Of a DNA stretch of 64,000 nt, positions 43,136 to 52,793 are shown piece after piece. Origin of the DNA: JAEULH01 sp034382075 (GTDB lineage: Bacteria > Pseudomonadota > Alphaproteobacteria > Rhodospirillales > Defluviicoccaceae); contig JAXMOZ010000001.1 in NCBI GenBank assembly GCA_034382075.1, positions 85,121 to 149,120 of the forward strand. The letters run 5' to 3'. Below the pieces are notes generated by a model. It did not search any database. It was not told the DNA's origin and was given only the letters and a program-made list of their open reading frames with translations. Made by a program: the position numbers and the translations under genes. Within the stretch, counting starts at the first letter, position 1; every line of letters starts with the position of its first letter.

Positions 43136-45268
43136 ATGAAACCCCTGCTATGGCTGGTCTGCGCGGCGCTTGCGCTCGCCGCCGCCGCTATCCTTGCGAC
43201 CACCGGCTGGGTGAGCTGGCAGGCTTTGGCGGAAGAGCAGCGCGCGGCCATCTGGGCGGCGCTGGGCCCGCATGGCGGGGCGCTGCTGATCGCCGCCACG
43301 GTGCTGGTGGCGCTGCCGGCGGTGGCGGTGATGGTGATGGCCGCGCTCTACCCCACGCCGCTCCGCGCCATCGGCGAAGAGATCCGCGTCATCGCCGTCT
43401 CCAACCCCAAGCACCGGCTGAAGGCCGAGGGTCAGGCCGAGATCCGCGCGGTTGCCGGCAACGTCAACGTGCTGGCCGACCGCTACCAGACGCTGCAGGA
43501 GGACGTGGCCGCTCGCATCCAGGAGGCCAACGCGGCGGTCGAAACCGAGCGCAACACCCTGGCGACGCTGGTCTCCAAGCTCACCCAGGGCATCTTGGTG
43601 TGCAACCGCGACGGCAGGATCCTGCTCTACAACCAACGCGCCCAGCGCCTGCTCGAGGGCGCCGAGCGCGAGACCGGCGGCGGCGACTGGATCGGCCTCG
43701 GCCGCTCTGTCTACAGCGTCCTCGACAAGAACGTGATCGCCCACGCGCTGTCGACCATCGGCCATCTGGAAGGCCGCGGCACCGCCCGCCAGCTCGTTCC
43801 CTTCGTCATTTCCCAGGGATCGGGCCAGCTCCTCCACGTCCACCTGGTGCCGATCCCCGACCCGGCCGGCGCCTCCCAGGGCTTCATCCTGTCGATCGAG
43901 GACGTGACCCGGCAGGTCAACAACGAGACCCGCCGGGCCAACCTGCTGCTGGCGCTGACCGAGGGCCATCGCTCCGGCATCGCCAGCATCCGCGGCGCCA
44001 TCGAGACGATCATCGCCTTTCCGGACATGGAGGACGACGAGCGGGCGCTGTTCCAGCGCGTCATCCACGAGGAGTCGGTGCGCCTCAGCCAGCACCTGGC
44101 CGAGCTGGAGGAGCGCTATCCGGGCGACCTCGACGTCAAGGGGCCGCTTCAGGATGTGCTCGGCAGCGATCTGTTGGCCTCCATCGAGCGCCATGTCGAA
44201 GAGGCCCTGGGCATCGTCGTCGACGTCAGCGCGCCCTTGGAGCCGGTCTGGCTGCGCACCGACAGCTACGCCATCGCCCGCTGCCTGATCTTCCTCATCG
44301 GCCAGCTCCAGCGCATCTGCCGCGCCGAGCATCCCGGCATCTCGCTCCACACCGGCCGCAAGCTGGTGACCCTGATGCTGGAGTGGAGCGGGGCGGCGCT
44401 GGACACCGAGGCGCTGCGCTCGTGGGGGCTGCGCCAGGTCAGCGCCAGCGCCAAGGGCGGCTCGCAGACCCTGTTCGACGTCATCGAGCGCCACAGCGGC
44501 GCGATCTGGGCCCACCCGAGCTCGCCGTCCGGGCGGCCCTGCCTGCGTCTGGTCTTGCCCATGAGCGGCGAGGACGGCGCGGCCGCGGCCTGGAGCGCGG
44601 CCGAGGGCGACGCCCACGACTTCGACTTCCGGCTGTTCCAGCCCGACCTGTCGCCGGAAGCGGCCCTCGACGCGCCGCTGGCCAAGCTCAGCTTCACCGT
44701 CATCGACACCGAGACCACCGGCCTCGACCCCAGCGGCGGCGACGAGATCATCGCCATCGCCGCCGTGCGCATCGTCAACGGCCGGATCCTCAGGCGCGAG
44801 GTGTTCGACGAGCTGGTCAACCCGGGGCGGACCATCACCGCCGCCTCGCGCGCCATCCATGGCATCACCCCGGACATGCTGCGCGGGATGCCGCCCATCG
44901 AGGACGTGCTGCCCAGGTTTCACCGGTTCCTCGAAGACACCGTCATCGTCGGCCACAACGTCGCCTTCGACATGCGCTTCCTCGAGCTCAAGCAGGCGAA
45001 GACGGGGCTCAGGTTCGACCAGCCGGTGCTGGACACCCTGCTGCTCGAGCTCGTCGTTCACCCCAACCAGACCGACAAGAGCCTGGAGGGCATGGCCCAG
45101 CGGCTGGGCGTCACCGTCTCCGGCCGGCACACCGCCCTGGGCGACGCCCTGGCCACCGCCGAGGTGTTCCTGGCGCTGATCCCGCTGCTCGGCGAACGCG
45201 GCATCCACACCGCCCGCGAGGCCCAGGCGGCCTGCGACAAGCTGGCCATGGCGCAGGTGAAGTATTAG
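43136..45268 (+). CDS. Membrane PAS and kinase-like protein fused to DnaQ-type 3'-5' exonuclease
   Basis: A 710-residue protein. Two membrane helices (about 4-26 and 48-70) are followed by a HAMP-like/coiled region, a PAS domain (about 140-260, KLTQGILVCNRDGRILLYNQ), a region resembling a degenerate histidine-kinase core (about 260-480) with no clear phosphoacceptor histidine, and a DEDDh exonuclease (about 518-700): FTVIDTETTGLD, IVGHNVAFDMRFLE and RHTALGDALATAE hold the four acidic residues and the catalytic His. So a membrane sensor frame carries a nuclease output. The upstream gene is the DUF294 protein, 123 bases before, a pair also seen elsewhere. Substrate is unknown. Confidence 0.85.
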   Translation: MKPLLWLVCAALALAAAAILATTGWVSWQALAEEQRAAIWAALGPHGGALLIAATVLVALPAVAVMVMAALYPTPLRAIGEEIRVIAVSNPKHRLKAEGQAEIRAVAGNVNVLADRYQTLQEDVAARIQEANAAVETERNTLATLVSKLTQGILVCNRDGRILLYNQRAQRLLEGAERETGGGDWIGLGRSVYSVLDKNVIAHALSTIGHLEGRGTARQLVPFVISQGSGQLLHVHLVPIPDPAGASQGFILSIEDVTRQVNNETRRANLLLALTEGHRSGIASIRGAIETIIAFPDMEDDERALFQRVIHEESVRLSQHLAELEERYPGDLDVKGPLQDVLGSDLLASIERHVEEALGIVVDVSAPLEPVWLRTDSYAIARCLIFLIGQLQRICRAEHPGISLHTGRKLVTLMLEWSGAALDTEALRSWGLRQVSASAKGGSQTLFDVIERHSGAIWAHPSSPSGRPCLRLVLPMSGEDGAAAAWSAAEGDAHDFDFRLFQPDLSPEAALDAPLAKLSFTVIDTETTGLDPSGGDEIIAIAAVRIVNGRILRREVFDELVNPGRTITAASRAIHGITPDMLRGMPPIEDVLPRFHRFLEDTVIVGHNVAFDMRFLELKQAKTGLRFDQPVLDTLLLELVVHPNQTDKSLEGMAQRLGVTVSGRHTALGDALATAEVFLALIPLLGERGIHTAREAQAACDKLAMAQVKY

Positions 45269-45372
45269 GGGGCTGCGGGGCATGGAGCAGCACCGCGTGG
45301 CAGGCGAGAGGGAAGCCGCGCCCGCCGAGTGTAGACCACACCCGTCCCTGGGTTCGTGCCTTCGCGGGGCTG

Positions 45373-45504
45373 GCCCTCACCCCGCCCCTCTCCCACTTGC
45401 GCGTTACCGCGCGCGGGAGAGGGAGTTGCGGCGCCGCTTTGCCCTCGCCCGCGGCGAAGCCGTGGGAGAGGGGGGGGACCCCGCGCAGCGGGGAGGGTGA
45501 GGGC
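45373..45504. repeat. Intergenic palindromic repeat
   Basis: A 132-base element with outer inverted ends GCCCTCAC (45373-45380) and GTGAGGGC (45497-45504) and several inner inverted pairs around CCCTCTCCC and GGGAGAGGG. It sits between co-directional genes just before the start of the TPR gene. Such GC-rich palindromes are common in alphaproteobacterial and other GC-rich genomes and may act as terminators or REP-like elements. Confidence 0.7.
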
Positions 45505-45512
45505 AGCCACAC

Positions 45513-46142
45513 ATGCTCCGCTCCGCCTTCGGCAATCCGCGGGTCCTGCGCCGGTTCATCGTGCTCGCCGCCGCCGCCACGTTTGCGATGTTCACGCTGT
45601 GGGCCGTGGTCCGGGAGGTCGTCGAGGCGCCGCCGGGCGATTACGAAGTGCGCCAGGGCGACATCCTGCTCGGCGACGGCAAGTTCGAAGAGGCCATTGG
45701 CCGGTTCGACGCGGCGCTCGCGGTGTCGCCCGCCCACCGTGGGGCAATGATGGGCCGAGGCATCGCGCTGCTGCAGGCCGGCCGTATCGATGAGGCCGAG
45801 GCCGCCTTCTCCGGCCTCATCGCCTTTCTCTCCGCGAGCCTGTCCCCCGACGACGTCACCGGCACGGCGGTGCTGGCCGGCGCCTTCGCCAACCGCGGCA
45901 TCCTTCGCGACCGCTCCGGCCGCTACGGCGAGGCGCTCCTCGACTACCGCCAGGCGCTATCCATCGATGCCGGCGCCGTCGAAGGGCCCGGGCTGTTCCA
46001 CAAGATCCTCTACGGCAATGCGACGCCCTCGACCATCGCCAAGCGCGCCGACTACATCGAGCGGCAGGTCGCGCTCCCCGAGGATCAGCGGCTCTTGCGC
46101 GTACCCGAGCTCGACGCCCGCCAGCGAATGCACAAACCGTAG
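45513..46142 (+). CDS. Membrane-anchored TPR protein
   Basis: A 209-residue protein with one membrane helix near the N terminus (about 14-32, FIVLAAAATFAMFTLWAVV) and then TPR helices (GDGKFEEAIGRFDAALAVSP, GRYGEALLDYRQALSIDAGA). A soluble periplasmic TPR domain tethered to the inner membrane is predicted. No partner is visible. It follows a repeat element and converges with the HWE kinase. Confidence 0.75.
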   Translation: MLRSAFGNPRVLRRFIVLAAAATFAMFTLWAVVREVVEAPPGDYEVRQGDILLGDGKFEEAIGRFDAALAVSPAHRGAMMGRGIALLQAGRIDEAEAAFSGLIAFLSASLSPDDVTGTAVLAGAFANRGILRDRSGRYGEALLDYRQALSIDAGAVEGPGLFHKILYGNATPSTIAKRADYIERQVALPEDQRLLRVPELDARQRMHKP

Positions 46143-46262
46143 AGCAGGTTGCAAACAGGCCGAGGCAGCAGGGCCCGCAAGCAGCGTCGATCAGTCCTTC
46201 TTGAAGCGATCATCGTCCCCCCGGACTTGGTCTGACTTGGTCCGGAGGTCCAGTTCAGGGCG

Positions 46263-46291
46263 TGGATGGCCGCAACAAGTGCGGCCATGAC
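46263..46291. repeat. Isolated hairpin unit related to the 37867 array
   Basis: TGGATGGCCGCAACAAGTGC and the following CGGCCATGACGA match the first half of the array unit at 37867. The stem is TGGCCGCA/TGCGGCCA with a 5-base loop. It lies between convergent genes and could end both transcripts. Confidence 0.75.
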
Positions 46292-46397
46292 GAACACACA
46301 ACGATGTGAAGTCCGTCAGGACCGGACGTGTTCCCGTCCTCGATGAACCTCGCGGTGCGGCAACCGCTGCCTTCAGCGCCGGTTTGCGTACTGCCGG

Positions 46398-48099
46398 TCA
46401 CCTCAGCGGAAAGCTGATCCGGCAGGTGAGTCCGTCGGGGGCGTAGTCCATGGCGACGCTGCCGCCGAGCTGGTAGGAGACCGCCTGCTCGATCAGCCGC
46501 GAGCCGAAGCCCCGCTCGGCGGGCGGGGCAATGCCGGAGCAGCACCGCTCCTCCCAGACGAGCTCGACCTGCGAGCGCCCGTCCGCCGCTTCCGCTTTCT
46601 GCCAGGCGACCCGCAGCCGGCCGTTCGCGTGCGAGAGCGCCCCGTATTTCGCGGCGTTGGTGCCGAGCTCGTGCAGCACCATGCTGATGGCGACGCTGTG
46701 CCCGGGGGTGAGCGCGATGGGCTCGCCGGCGGTATCGACCGCTTGGGGATGGTCGGTGAGGTAGGCCTGCACCGCGTTGGCGACCAGCATGTCCAGGCTG
46801 GCGCCCTGCCATTCGGCGTCGAGCAGCATGCAGTGGGCCCGCGCCAGCGCCGCCAGCCGGCCGAGGAACGCCTCGCGGAAGCAACTCGCGGTTCTGGTTT
46901 CGGGCGCGGGTCTGCGCCGCCATCGACTGGATCACCGCGAAGACGTTCTTCACCCGGTGGCTCAGCTCGTGGATCAGCAGCTCGCGTTCCATCTCCGCGT
47001 GCTTGCGGTCGCTGATGTCGATGCAGTACTCGACCACGGTGCCGGCATCGAGTTGCCGGCCGGCGAACATCATCCACGAGCGCGAGCCGTCCTTGAGGAT
47101 GTACTCCTTCTCGTAGGGGCCGATCCGTCCGGTCCTCTCCAGCTTCTCCATTTCCTCTTCGCTGAGGGCGACCCATTCCGGCGGCGTCATCCGCCGCCAG
47201 GTCAGCTCCCGGGCGTTCACCTCGTCGCGCGAGTAGCCGGTCATGCGCAGGAAGACGTCGTTGGCGTCCACGACAGTGCCGGTGGCATCGAAGAACATCA
47301 CCCCGACGGCGTCGGTCTCCAGGACCCGGCGGAGACGGTCCTCGCCCGCGCAGCGCGCCTCCTCCCCCCGGGTGCGCTCGGTGACGTCCTCGATGGCGAG
47401 CAGGATGAGTTGCAGATGATTGATCCTGCGGGCGTTGAGCAGCATCACCCGGCGGCCGATCTGCTGGAACCGGTGCTCGACGACGAAGCCGTCGAAGCTG
47501 TCGTTGTCCGGGAGCACGGTCTCCAGGAGCTCGCGCAGCCTGGGGATGTTCCACTGGCCGTCGCCGAGTTCGTAGACGAGGCGCCCCCTGGTGTCGTCGG
47601 GGTTCACGGCGAACTTCGTATAGAAGGTCTGGTTGGCGGAATTCACCCGCAGGTCCCAGCCGAGAACCAGCAGGGCGTCGCGAGAGGCGTCGAAGATCTT
47701 CTCGGCCAACTCCTTCTGCCCTTCGAGATCGAAGCGAAGGCGCTCCGCCTCGGTTGCGTCCTCGAGGCTGAGCAGAAGGTGGCGGCGGCCATCGGCGAGC
47801 TGCGCCGGGCAGGCCCTCGCCAGCAGGACCCGCCGGCCGAGGCCGTCGAAGCTGTGCTCGATGCGGAGTTCACCGCCTTTGCTCTCGGCGCGCAGAGCGC
47901 CCTCGAGCAACTCCTGCAGCGGGCGGATGGCCCAGCGGCCGTTCGCGATCTCGAACAGCTTGCGGCCTTCGTCGCGCTCGGGCTCGGCCTCGAACGCCCC
48001 GCAAAACGCCGGGTTGGCGACCTCGACCGTCAGGTCTTCGGCAAGCACCAGGAGTGGCTGGCAAACCGCTCGGGCGATGGCCCGGGCGTCCCCGTTCAC
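46398..48099 (-). pseudogene. PAS-domain HWE-type sensor histidine kinase, frameshifted
   Basis: Two overlapping minus-strand frames make one kinase of about 566 residues. The N-terminal part (48099 to about 46893) has three PAS-like domains and ends in the phosphoacceptor box HELSHRVKNVFAVIQSMAAQ. The frame is then broken by one extra base near 46892-46893 (CAGAACC on the coding strand; without the A it would read ARNQTASCFREAFLGRLAAL, the normal HWE continuation). The second frame carries the ATPase part: HELGTNAAKYGAL, ELVWEER with the family's WxE, and ERGFGSRLIEQAV. GTG at 48099 is preferred as start because GGAGG lies ten bases before. Real pseudogene or sequence error cannot be told apart. 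Confidence 0.8.
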
Positions 48100-48339
48100 C
48101 GCCGCCTTACCTCCGTCCGCCTCGGCGTCATCGAACCAATCCCCTTGAAGCAGGCCGCGGTTGGACAGCCTAGGGAGCGCCCCGAACACTCCACAATTCG
48201 CCCGCAACGCTACGCTGACGCGGGGAGAAGATCAACCAAAGCAACATGAAGAAGCATGAACGGGAGGCGGTTTCGCGGCAGCTTCCCAAGCCTCCGCGCG
48301 GGCCGGCGTAACAGGGCCCGATCTGGCCGGCGGCGCCGC

Positions 48340-49131
48340 TCAGGAGGCGGTTTTCGACGCCGCCGCCTCGTCGCGGTCGCCAGCCTCGAACCACTGCAGC
48401 GTGCCGGCCAGGGAGACGACGTCGCCGACCACCAGCAGCGTCGGCGCCGCCCGGTCGATGGCCTCGACGCGGTCGGCCAGCGTCGCCAGGGTGGTCAGCG
48501 TCACCTGCTGGTTGGGCCGGGTGCCGTTGACCAGGATCGCCGCGGGCGTCGCCGGCGCCAGCCCGTGGGCAATCAACCGGGCGCAGATCTGCCGGGCGGT
48601 GATGCGGCCCATGTAGATGACGAGGGTCGTCTCGGCCGCCGCCAGGCTTCGCCAGTCGAGCTCCAGCGGCTCGTCCTCCTTGGCGTGGCCGGTGACGAAC
48701 TGGACGCCGTGGGCGACGCCGCGGTGGGTGAGGGGAATCCCGGCATAGGCGGTGCAGCCGGACGCCGAGGTGATGCCGGGGATGATCTCGAAGGCAATGC
48801 CGTGGCCGGCGAGATGCTGGGCCTCCTCGCCGCCGCGGCCGAACAGGAACGGATCGCCGCCCTTGAGCCGAACGACCATCCGGCCGCTGCGGGCGAGGCC
48901 CACAAGCAGCTCGTTGATCTGCTCCTGCGGCATGTGGTGATTGCGGGCGACCTTGCCGGCGAAGATGCGGGTGGCTCCGGCGGGAATGAGCGCCAAAATC
49001 TCATCGGAGACGAGCTTGTCGTAGACCACGACCTCGGCGCGGCCGAGCAGGCGCAGCGCCTTGACCGTGAGCAGGTCCGGATCGCCGGGTCCGGCGCCGA
49101 CTATGTACACGCAGGAAGGAGGCCTCGCCAT
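48340..49131 (-). CDS. cobA: Uroporphyrinogen-III C-methyltransferase
   Basis: A 263-residue SAM-dependent methyltransferase that makes precorrin-2, the branch point to siroheme and cobalamin. VYIVGAGPGDPDLLTVKALR is the first signature, VVRLKGGDPFLFGRGGEE the second, and PGITSASGCTAYAGIPLTHR and VTGHAKEDEPLELDW also match. There is no fused CysG-type dehydrogenase/ferrochelatase domain. ATG at 49131 starts the conserved region. It is divergent from ctaA. Confidence 0.93.
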   Translation of the reverse strand: MARPPSCVYIVGAGPGDPDLLTVKALRLLGRAEVVVYDKLVSDEILALIPAGATRIFAGKVARNHHMPQEQINELLVGLARSGRMVVRLKGGDPFLFGRGGEEAQHLAGHGIAFEIIPGITSASGCTAYAGIPLTHRGVAHGVQFVTGHAKEDEPLELDWRSLAAAETTLVIYMGRITARQICARLIAHGLAPATPAAILVNGTRPNQQVTLTTLATLADRVEAIDRAAPTLLVVGDVVSLAGTLQWFEAGDRDEAAASKTAS

Positions 49132-49302
49132 GGTTTGTTTCGTGGTCCGTGTCCTCGAGCCCGAGACTAACGGCGATCCTATGCCATCGGCCCGCGCCGG
49201 CAGGCAAGAAAATGCGCGGGCCCCGCGAGCCGGCCGTGGCAGAGGCGGGCATTCGCCGGTATCGTCGGCGCCGCCTCGGGACTTGCGAAAAGGCACCCTG
49301 TC

Positions 49303-50406
49303 GTGAACGACACCCTCTCCCTGCCGCTGGAGCGGCGTTACCGCGCCGTCGGCGTGTGGCTGTTCGCCGTCGCTGCCATGGTCTTCGTCATGGTCGTCAT
49401 CGGCGGCCTGACCCGGCTCACCGAGTCCGGGCTCTCCATGGTCGAATGGCGGCCGGTCACCGGGTGGTTGCCGCCGCTCTCAGAGGCCGCCTGGCAGGAC
49501 ACCTTCCAGGCCTACCGGGCCACGCCGGAGTACCAGAAGGTCAACGCCGGCATGAGCCTGGACGAGTTCAAGGGCATCTTCTGGCTGGAATACGTCCACC
49601 GGCTGTGGGGCAGGCTGATCGGCCTGGCTTTCGCCGTGCCGCTGGTCGTGTTCCTGGCGCGCGGCTGGCTCGACCGCAGGCTGGCGCCCCGGCTCGTTCT
49701 CCTGTTCGTCCTCGGTGGCCTGCAGGGCGCTCTCGGCTGGTTCATGGTGGCAAGCGGCCTGGTCGACCGTCCGGACGTGAGCCAGTACCGGCTGGTCGCC
49801 CACTTCGGCGCCGCGCTCCTCATCTACGTGGCGCTGTTGTGGGTGGCGCTCGGCCTCGTCGTCCGCACGCCGCCGTGGAATCCGTCGCGCGGTCTTGGCC
49901 GCGGCATCCTGGCGCTGGGCGCCCTGGCGGTGGTGACCATGCTCTCCGGCGGCTTCGTTGCCGGCACCGACGCCGGCTACGCCTACAACTCCTTCCCGTT
50001 GATGGACGGACAGCTGGTGCCGGACGGGCTGATGTCGATGTCGCCGGCCTACCTGAACTTCTTCGAGAACATCACCACGGTGCAGTTCACCCACCGGGCG
50101 CTGGCGATGACGACGCTCGCCGCCGTCATCCTGTTCTGGCTTCTCGCCCGCCGCCGGCCGATGCCCCGGCGCGCTCGCCTCGCCGTGCATGCGGTGCTGG
50201 CGGCGGCGCTGGCGCAGGTCGCGCTCGGCATCTCCACCCTGGTGCTGGTCATGCCGATCGCGCTCGCCGCCCTGCACCAGACCGTCGGCGTCATCCTGCT
50301 CACGACGATCGTCTGGGCGGCGTTCGAGCTCCGGCCGTTGGCGGAGCGGGCGGCGGCGCCGGTCGCCTACCGCGGCGCGGCGCGTTCGGGAGTTGGCGCC
50401 GGCTGA
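49303..50406 (+). CDS. ctaA: Heme A synthase (Cox15/CtaA)
   Basis: A 367-residue inner-membrane protein with about eight helices. Four conserved histidines appear in the expected places: EYVHRLWGRLIG, VAHFGAALLIYV, VQFTHRALAMTT and AALHQTVGVILL; these bind the two hemes. It converts heme O to heme A for cytochrome oxidase. GLTRLTESGLSMVEWRPVTG is the N-terminal signature of the proteobacterial/mitochondrial type. Start is GTG at 49303. No cytochrome-oxidase genes are in the window. Confidence 0.95.
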   Translation: MNDTLSLPLERRYRAVGVWLFAVAAMVFVMVVIGGLTRLTESGLSMVEWRPVTGWLPPLSEAAWQDTFQAYRATPEYQKVNAGMSLDEFKGIFWLEYVHRLWGRLIGLAFAVPLVVFLARGWLDRRLAPRLVLLFVLGGLQGALGWFMVASGLVDRPDVSQYRLVAHFGAALLIYVALLWVALGLVVRTPPWNPSRGLGRGILALGALAVVTMLSGGFVAGTDAGYAYNSFPLMDGQLVPDGLMSMSPAYLNFFENITTVQFTHRALAMTTLAAVILFWLLARRRPMPRRARLAVHAVLAAALAQVALGISTLVLVMPIALAALHQTVGVILLTTIVWAAFELRPLAERAAAPVAYRGAARSGVGAG

Positions 50407-50553
50407 GCCGCTTTACCGGCGCGGCCCGGGCGACCATATCCCCTGCGTGGTTGAAGTCTCAGCTGAACCGCCTGCTGCGCGCAGGTGAGTTTCATTGCGT
50501 TTTCAATTAAGCTAGCCGCCTTGGGGGCACGTCAAGGAGAGGAGGTCCAGGAG

Positions 50554-52041
50554 TTGTCCTGGAGGCACGCCAGAGCGCTGTTGGTGGTCTTCTCGGCCCT
50601 GGTCATCGGCGCCAGCCTGACGCCGGCGCTGAACGGCTGCGCCGGCGATCAACCCGGCGCGGAGCGGGTGGCGCATGCCATCGGCGTCGACCCCTACCGG
50701 CTCGACGAGGAGGGGACGAAAGAGCTCGCCCGCTTCAACCACGTCTTCACCACCTACGCCGACAACCCCAGCGACATTCGCGAGCTGAAGCAGTTTCGCG
50801 ACGTCTACAAGCGGATCCGCAGCAACTATGTGAGCGAGGTCTCCGACCGGGCACTGATCGACGCCGCGGTGAAGGGCGTGGTCGAGAGCGACGCGGCTCC
50901 GGGCACGGTTCCGGGTGGCAGCCTGGTCGACCGCGCCCTGGAGGCGATGACCGCTTCCCTCGATCCGCACTCGGCCTACCTCGACCCCGAGGCGCTGAAG
51001 GAGTCCGAGCTCGTGACCACCGGCGAGTTCGGCGGGCTCGGGATCCAGGTCACCCAGGACGGCGACAAGATCAAGGTGATCTCGCCGATCGAGGGGACGC
51101 CGGCGGAGCGCGCCGGGGTGCAGCCGGGAGACCTGATCACCCACCTGGACCGCAGGGCGATCACCGGCATGAGCCTCCGCGAGGCGGTGCACGCCATGCG
51201 CGGGCCGCCGGGGACCCCGATCCTGCTGACGCTGAAGCGAGGCGAGCGGCCCTCGTTCGACGTCTCGATCACCCGCGACGTGATCTCCATCCAGCCGGTC
51301 CGCTGGTGGGTCGAAAACGACGTCGGCTATGTCCGCGTCGCCAGCTTCAACGAGAAGACCGCCGACGCGCTCGACATCTCGCTGGACGAGATGCGCAGGC
51401 ACGGCGGCGTGCGCAGCCTCGTTCTCGACCTGCGCAACAACCCCGGGGGCCTGCTCGACCAGTCGCTGGCGGTCGCCGACGCCTTTCTCGACGACGGCGT
51501 CATCGTTTCCATCCGCGGCCGCGACAAGGACTCCGGCCGGGCCTTCCAGGCGAGCCGGGGCGACCTGGCGCGGGGCTGGCCGATGGTGGTGCTGATCAAC
51601 GCCGGCTCCGCCTCGGCCTCGGAAATCGTCGCCGCGGCGCTGCAGGACCATGGCCGGGCGGTGGTCATGGGGACCCGTTCGTTCGGCAAGGGATCGGTGC
51701 AGACGGTGCTGAGGTTGCCGCAGGAGGGTGCGCTGAAGCTGACGACGGCGCTTTACTACGCGCCCAAGGGCGAGACGATCCAGGCCCGCGGGGTCGAGCC
51801 GAACATCCGCCTGAGCGGGGTGGAACAGCAGGGCGAGGACGCGCACGAGGCGGACCTGCCCGGGGCTCTGCCGGCCCAGGGGCTGAGCGTCGACCTGCGG
51901 GCGCAGACGACGGTGGATGCGGCGGCATGCCCGAAAGTGGATAAGGCAGACGACCGGGAGATTGGCTGCGCCGTCGCCTACCTGCAGGCCGGATCGCCCG
52001 AGCAGTTCGTGGCCTCCATCGGCCGGCGCTCGGCGCTGTAG
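50554..52041 (+). CDS. C-terminal processing peptidase (S41 family, CtpA-like)
   Basis: A 495-residue periplasmic or membrane-anchored protease. An N-terminal hydrophobic segment (about 8-26) precedes a PDZ domain (about 160-245, GEFGGLGIQVTQDGDKIKVI) and the S41 catalytic domain: VLDLRNNPGGLLDQSLAVAD, then VLINAGSASASEIVAAALQD with the nucleophilic serine, and TRSFGKGSVQTVLRL with the lysine. The start is TTG at 50554, supported by AGGAGG eight bases before; a GTG at 50485 is in frame but lacks a ribosome binding site. Such proteases trim or degrade envelope proteins. Confidence 0.9.
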   Translation: MSWRHARALLVVFSALVIGASLTPALNGCAGDQPGAERVAHAIGVDPYRLDEEGTKELARFNHVFTTYADNPSDIRELKQFRDVYKRIRSNYVSEVSDRALIDAAVKGVVESDAAPGTVPGGSLVDRALEAMTASLDPHSAYLDPEALKESELVTTGEFGGLGIQVTQDGDKIKVISPIEGTPAERAGVQPGDLITHLDRRAITGMSLREAVHAMRGPPGTPILLTLKRGERPSFDVSITRDVISIQPVRWWVENDVGYVRVASFNEKTADALDISLDEMRRHGGVRSLVLDLRNNPGGLLDQSLAVADAFLDDGVIVSIRGRDKDSGRAFQASRGDLARGWPMVVLINAGSASASEIVAAALQDHGRAVVMGTRSFGKGSVQTVLRLPQEGALKLTTALYYAPKGETIQARGVEPNIRLSGVEQQGEDAHEADLPGALPAQGLSVDLRAQTTVDAAACPKVDKADDREIGCAVAYLQAGSPEQFVASIGRRSAL

Positions 52042-52088
52042 ACCAGGCGCGGCGCGGCGGGGCCGTCCAGCAAGGGGAGTTTCCGCGC

Positions 52089-52646
52089 GTGCGGCTGGTT
52101 CTTGCCATTCTCGCTCTCGCCGTTCTCGCCGGCTGCGGCACGCCGGTTCGCACCTTCAACGAGGCGGACGACGCCACCGACTTCGGCAAGATCCGCAGCT
52201 ATGCCTGGCGCGAGGGCGGCGGCCTGGGCGGGGAGGCGCAGGCGGCGTCGCCCGACGTCAGCGCCCTGACCCTGCAGGCGATCCGCAATGCGGTCGAGGC
52301 CGAGCTGGGGCTTCGCGGGATGAAGCGCAGCGACCCGCCGGACGCGCTGGTGGCTCTTCGGGCCGGCAGCCGCGACCGCCTGCGCACCACCTTCTGGGGC
52401 CGCGATCCGTTCTTCTACGGCGACCGCTATGGCCGCTACCCGCGCTGGCCGATCACCGACCGGCGGACCGTGGACACCTACGAGGAGAACCTGGTCGCCA
52501 TCGACATCTTCGATGCGAAGACTGCGAAGCCGATTTGGTCGGGGATCGGCGCGACGACGCTGCCGTTGACTGCGGAAGACCGCGAAAGCATCGACATGGT
52601 CGTGACCGAAATCCTGAAAGACTTCCCGCCGGGATGGTCCAGGTAG
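52089..52646 (+). CDS. DUF4136-type lipoprotein
   Basis: A 185-residue lipoprotein. The lipobox LAGC follows a hydrophobic stretch (LVLAILALAVLAGC), so Cys15 should be lipidated. The body (FGKIRSYAWREG, LRNAVEAELGLRG-like helix, then YEENLVAIDIFDAKTAKPIW and a late ILKDFPPG) fits DUF4136. Start is GTG at 52089 with AAGGGGAG upstream. Function is unknown; it follows the S41 peptidase by 47 bases and may share its transcript. Confidence 0.82.
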   Translation: MRLVLAILALAVLAGCGTPVRTFNEADDATDFGKIRSYAWREGGGLGGEAQAASPDVSALTLQAIRNAVEAELGLRGMKRSDPPDALVALRAGSRDRLRTTFWGRDPFFYGDRYGRYPRWPITDRRTVDTYEENLVAIDIFDAKTAKPIWSGIGATTLPLTAEDRESIDMVVTEILKDFPPGWSR

Positions 52647-52793
52647 CGCTCCGCGCAGCGTCCAGCGACAAGGCCAGTCCCACCGTCAAAAATCCGTAAC
52701 GCGGCGTTGTGCTGCCATTCAGCGTGGCGTTAGCCCCTGTTCATCCTGATGACAGGCGGACGTCATCGGGCGGTTCCCACATCCGGAGTAGAC

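Noticed and set aside
50485..50553. GTG start for the S41 peptidase
   Set aside because: No ribosome binding site precedes it, while AGGAGG is well placed for the TTG at 50554.
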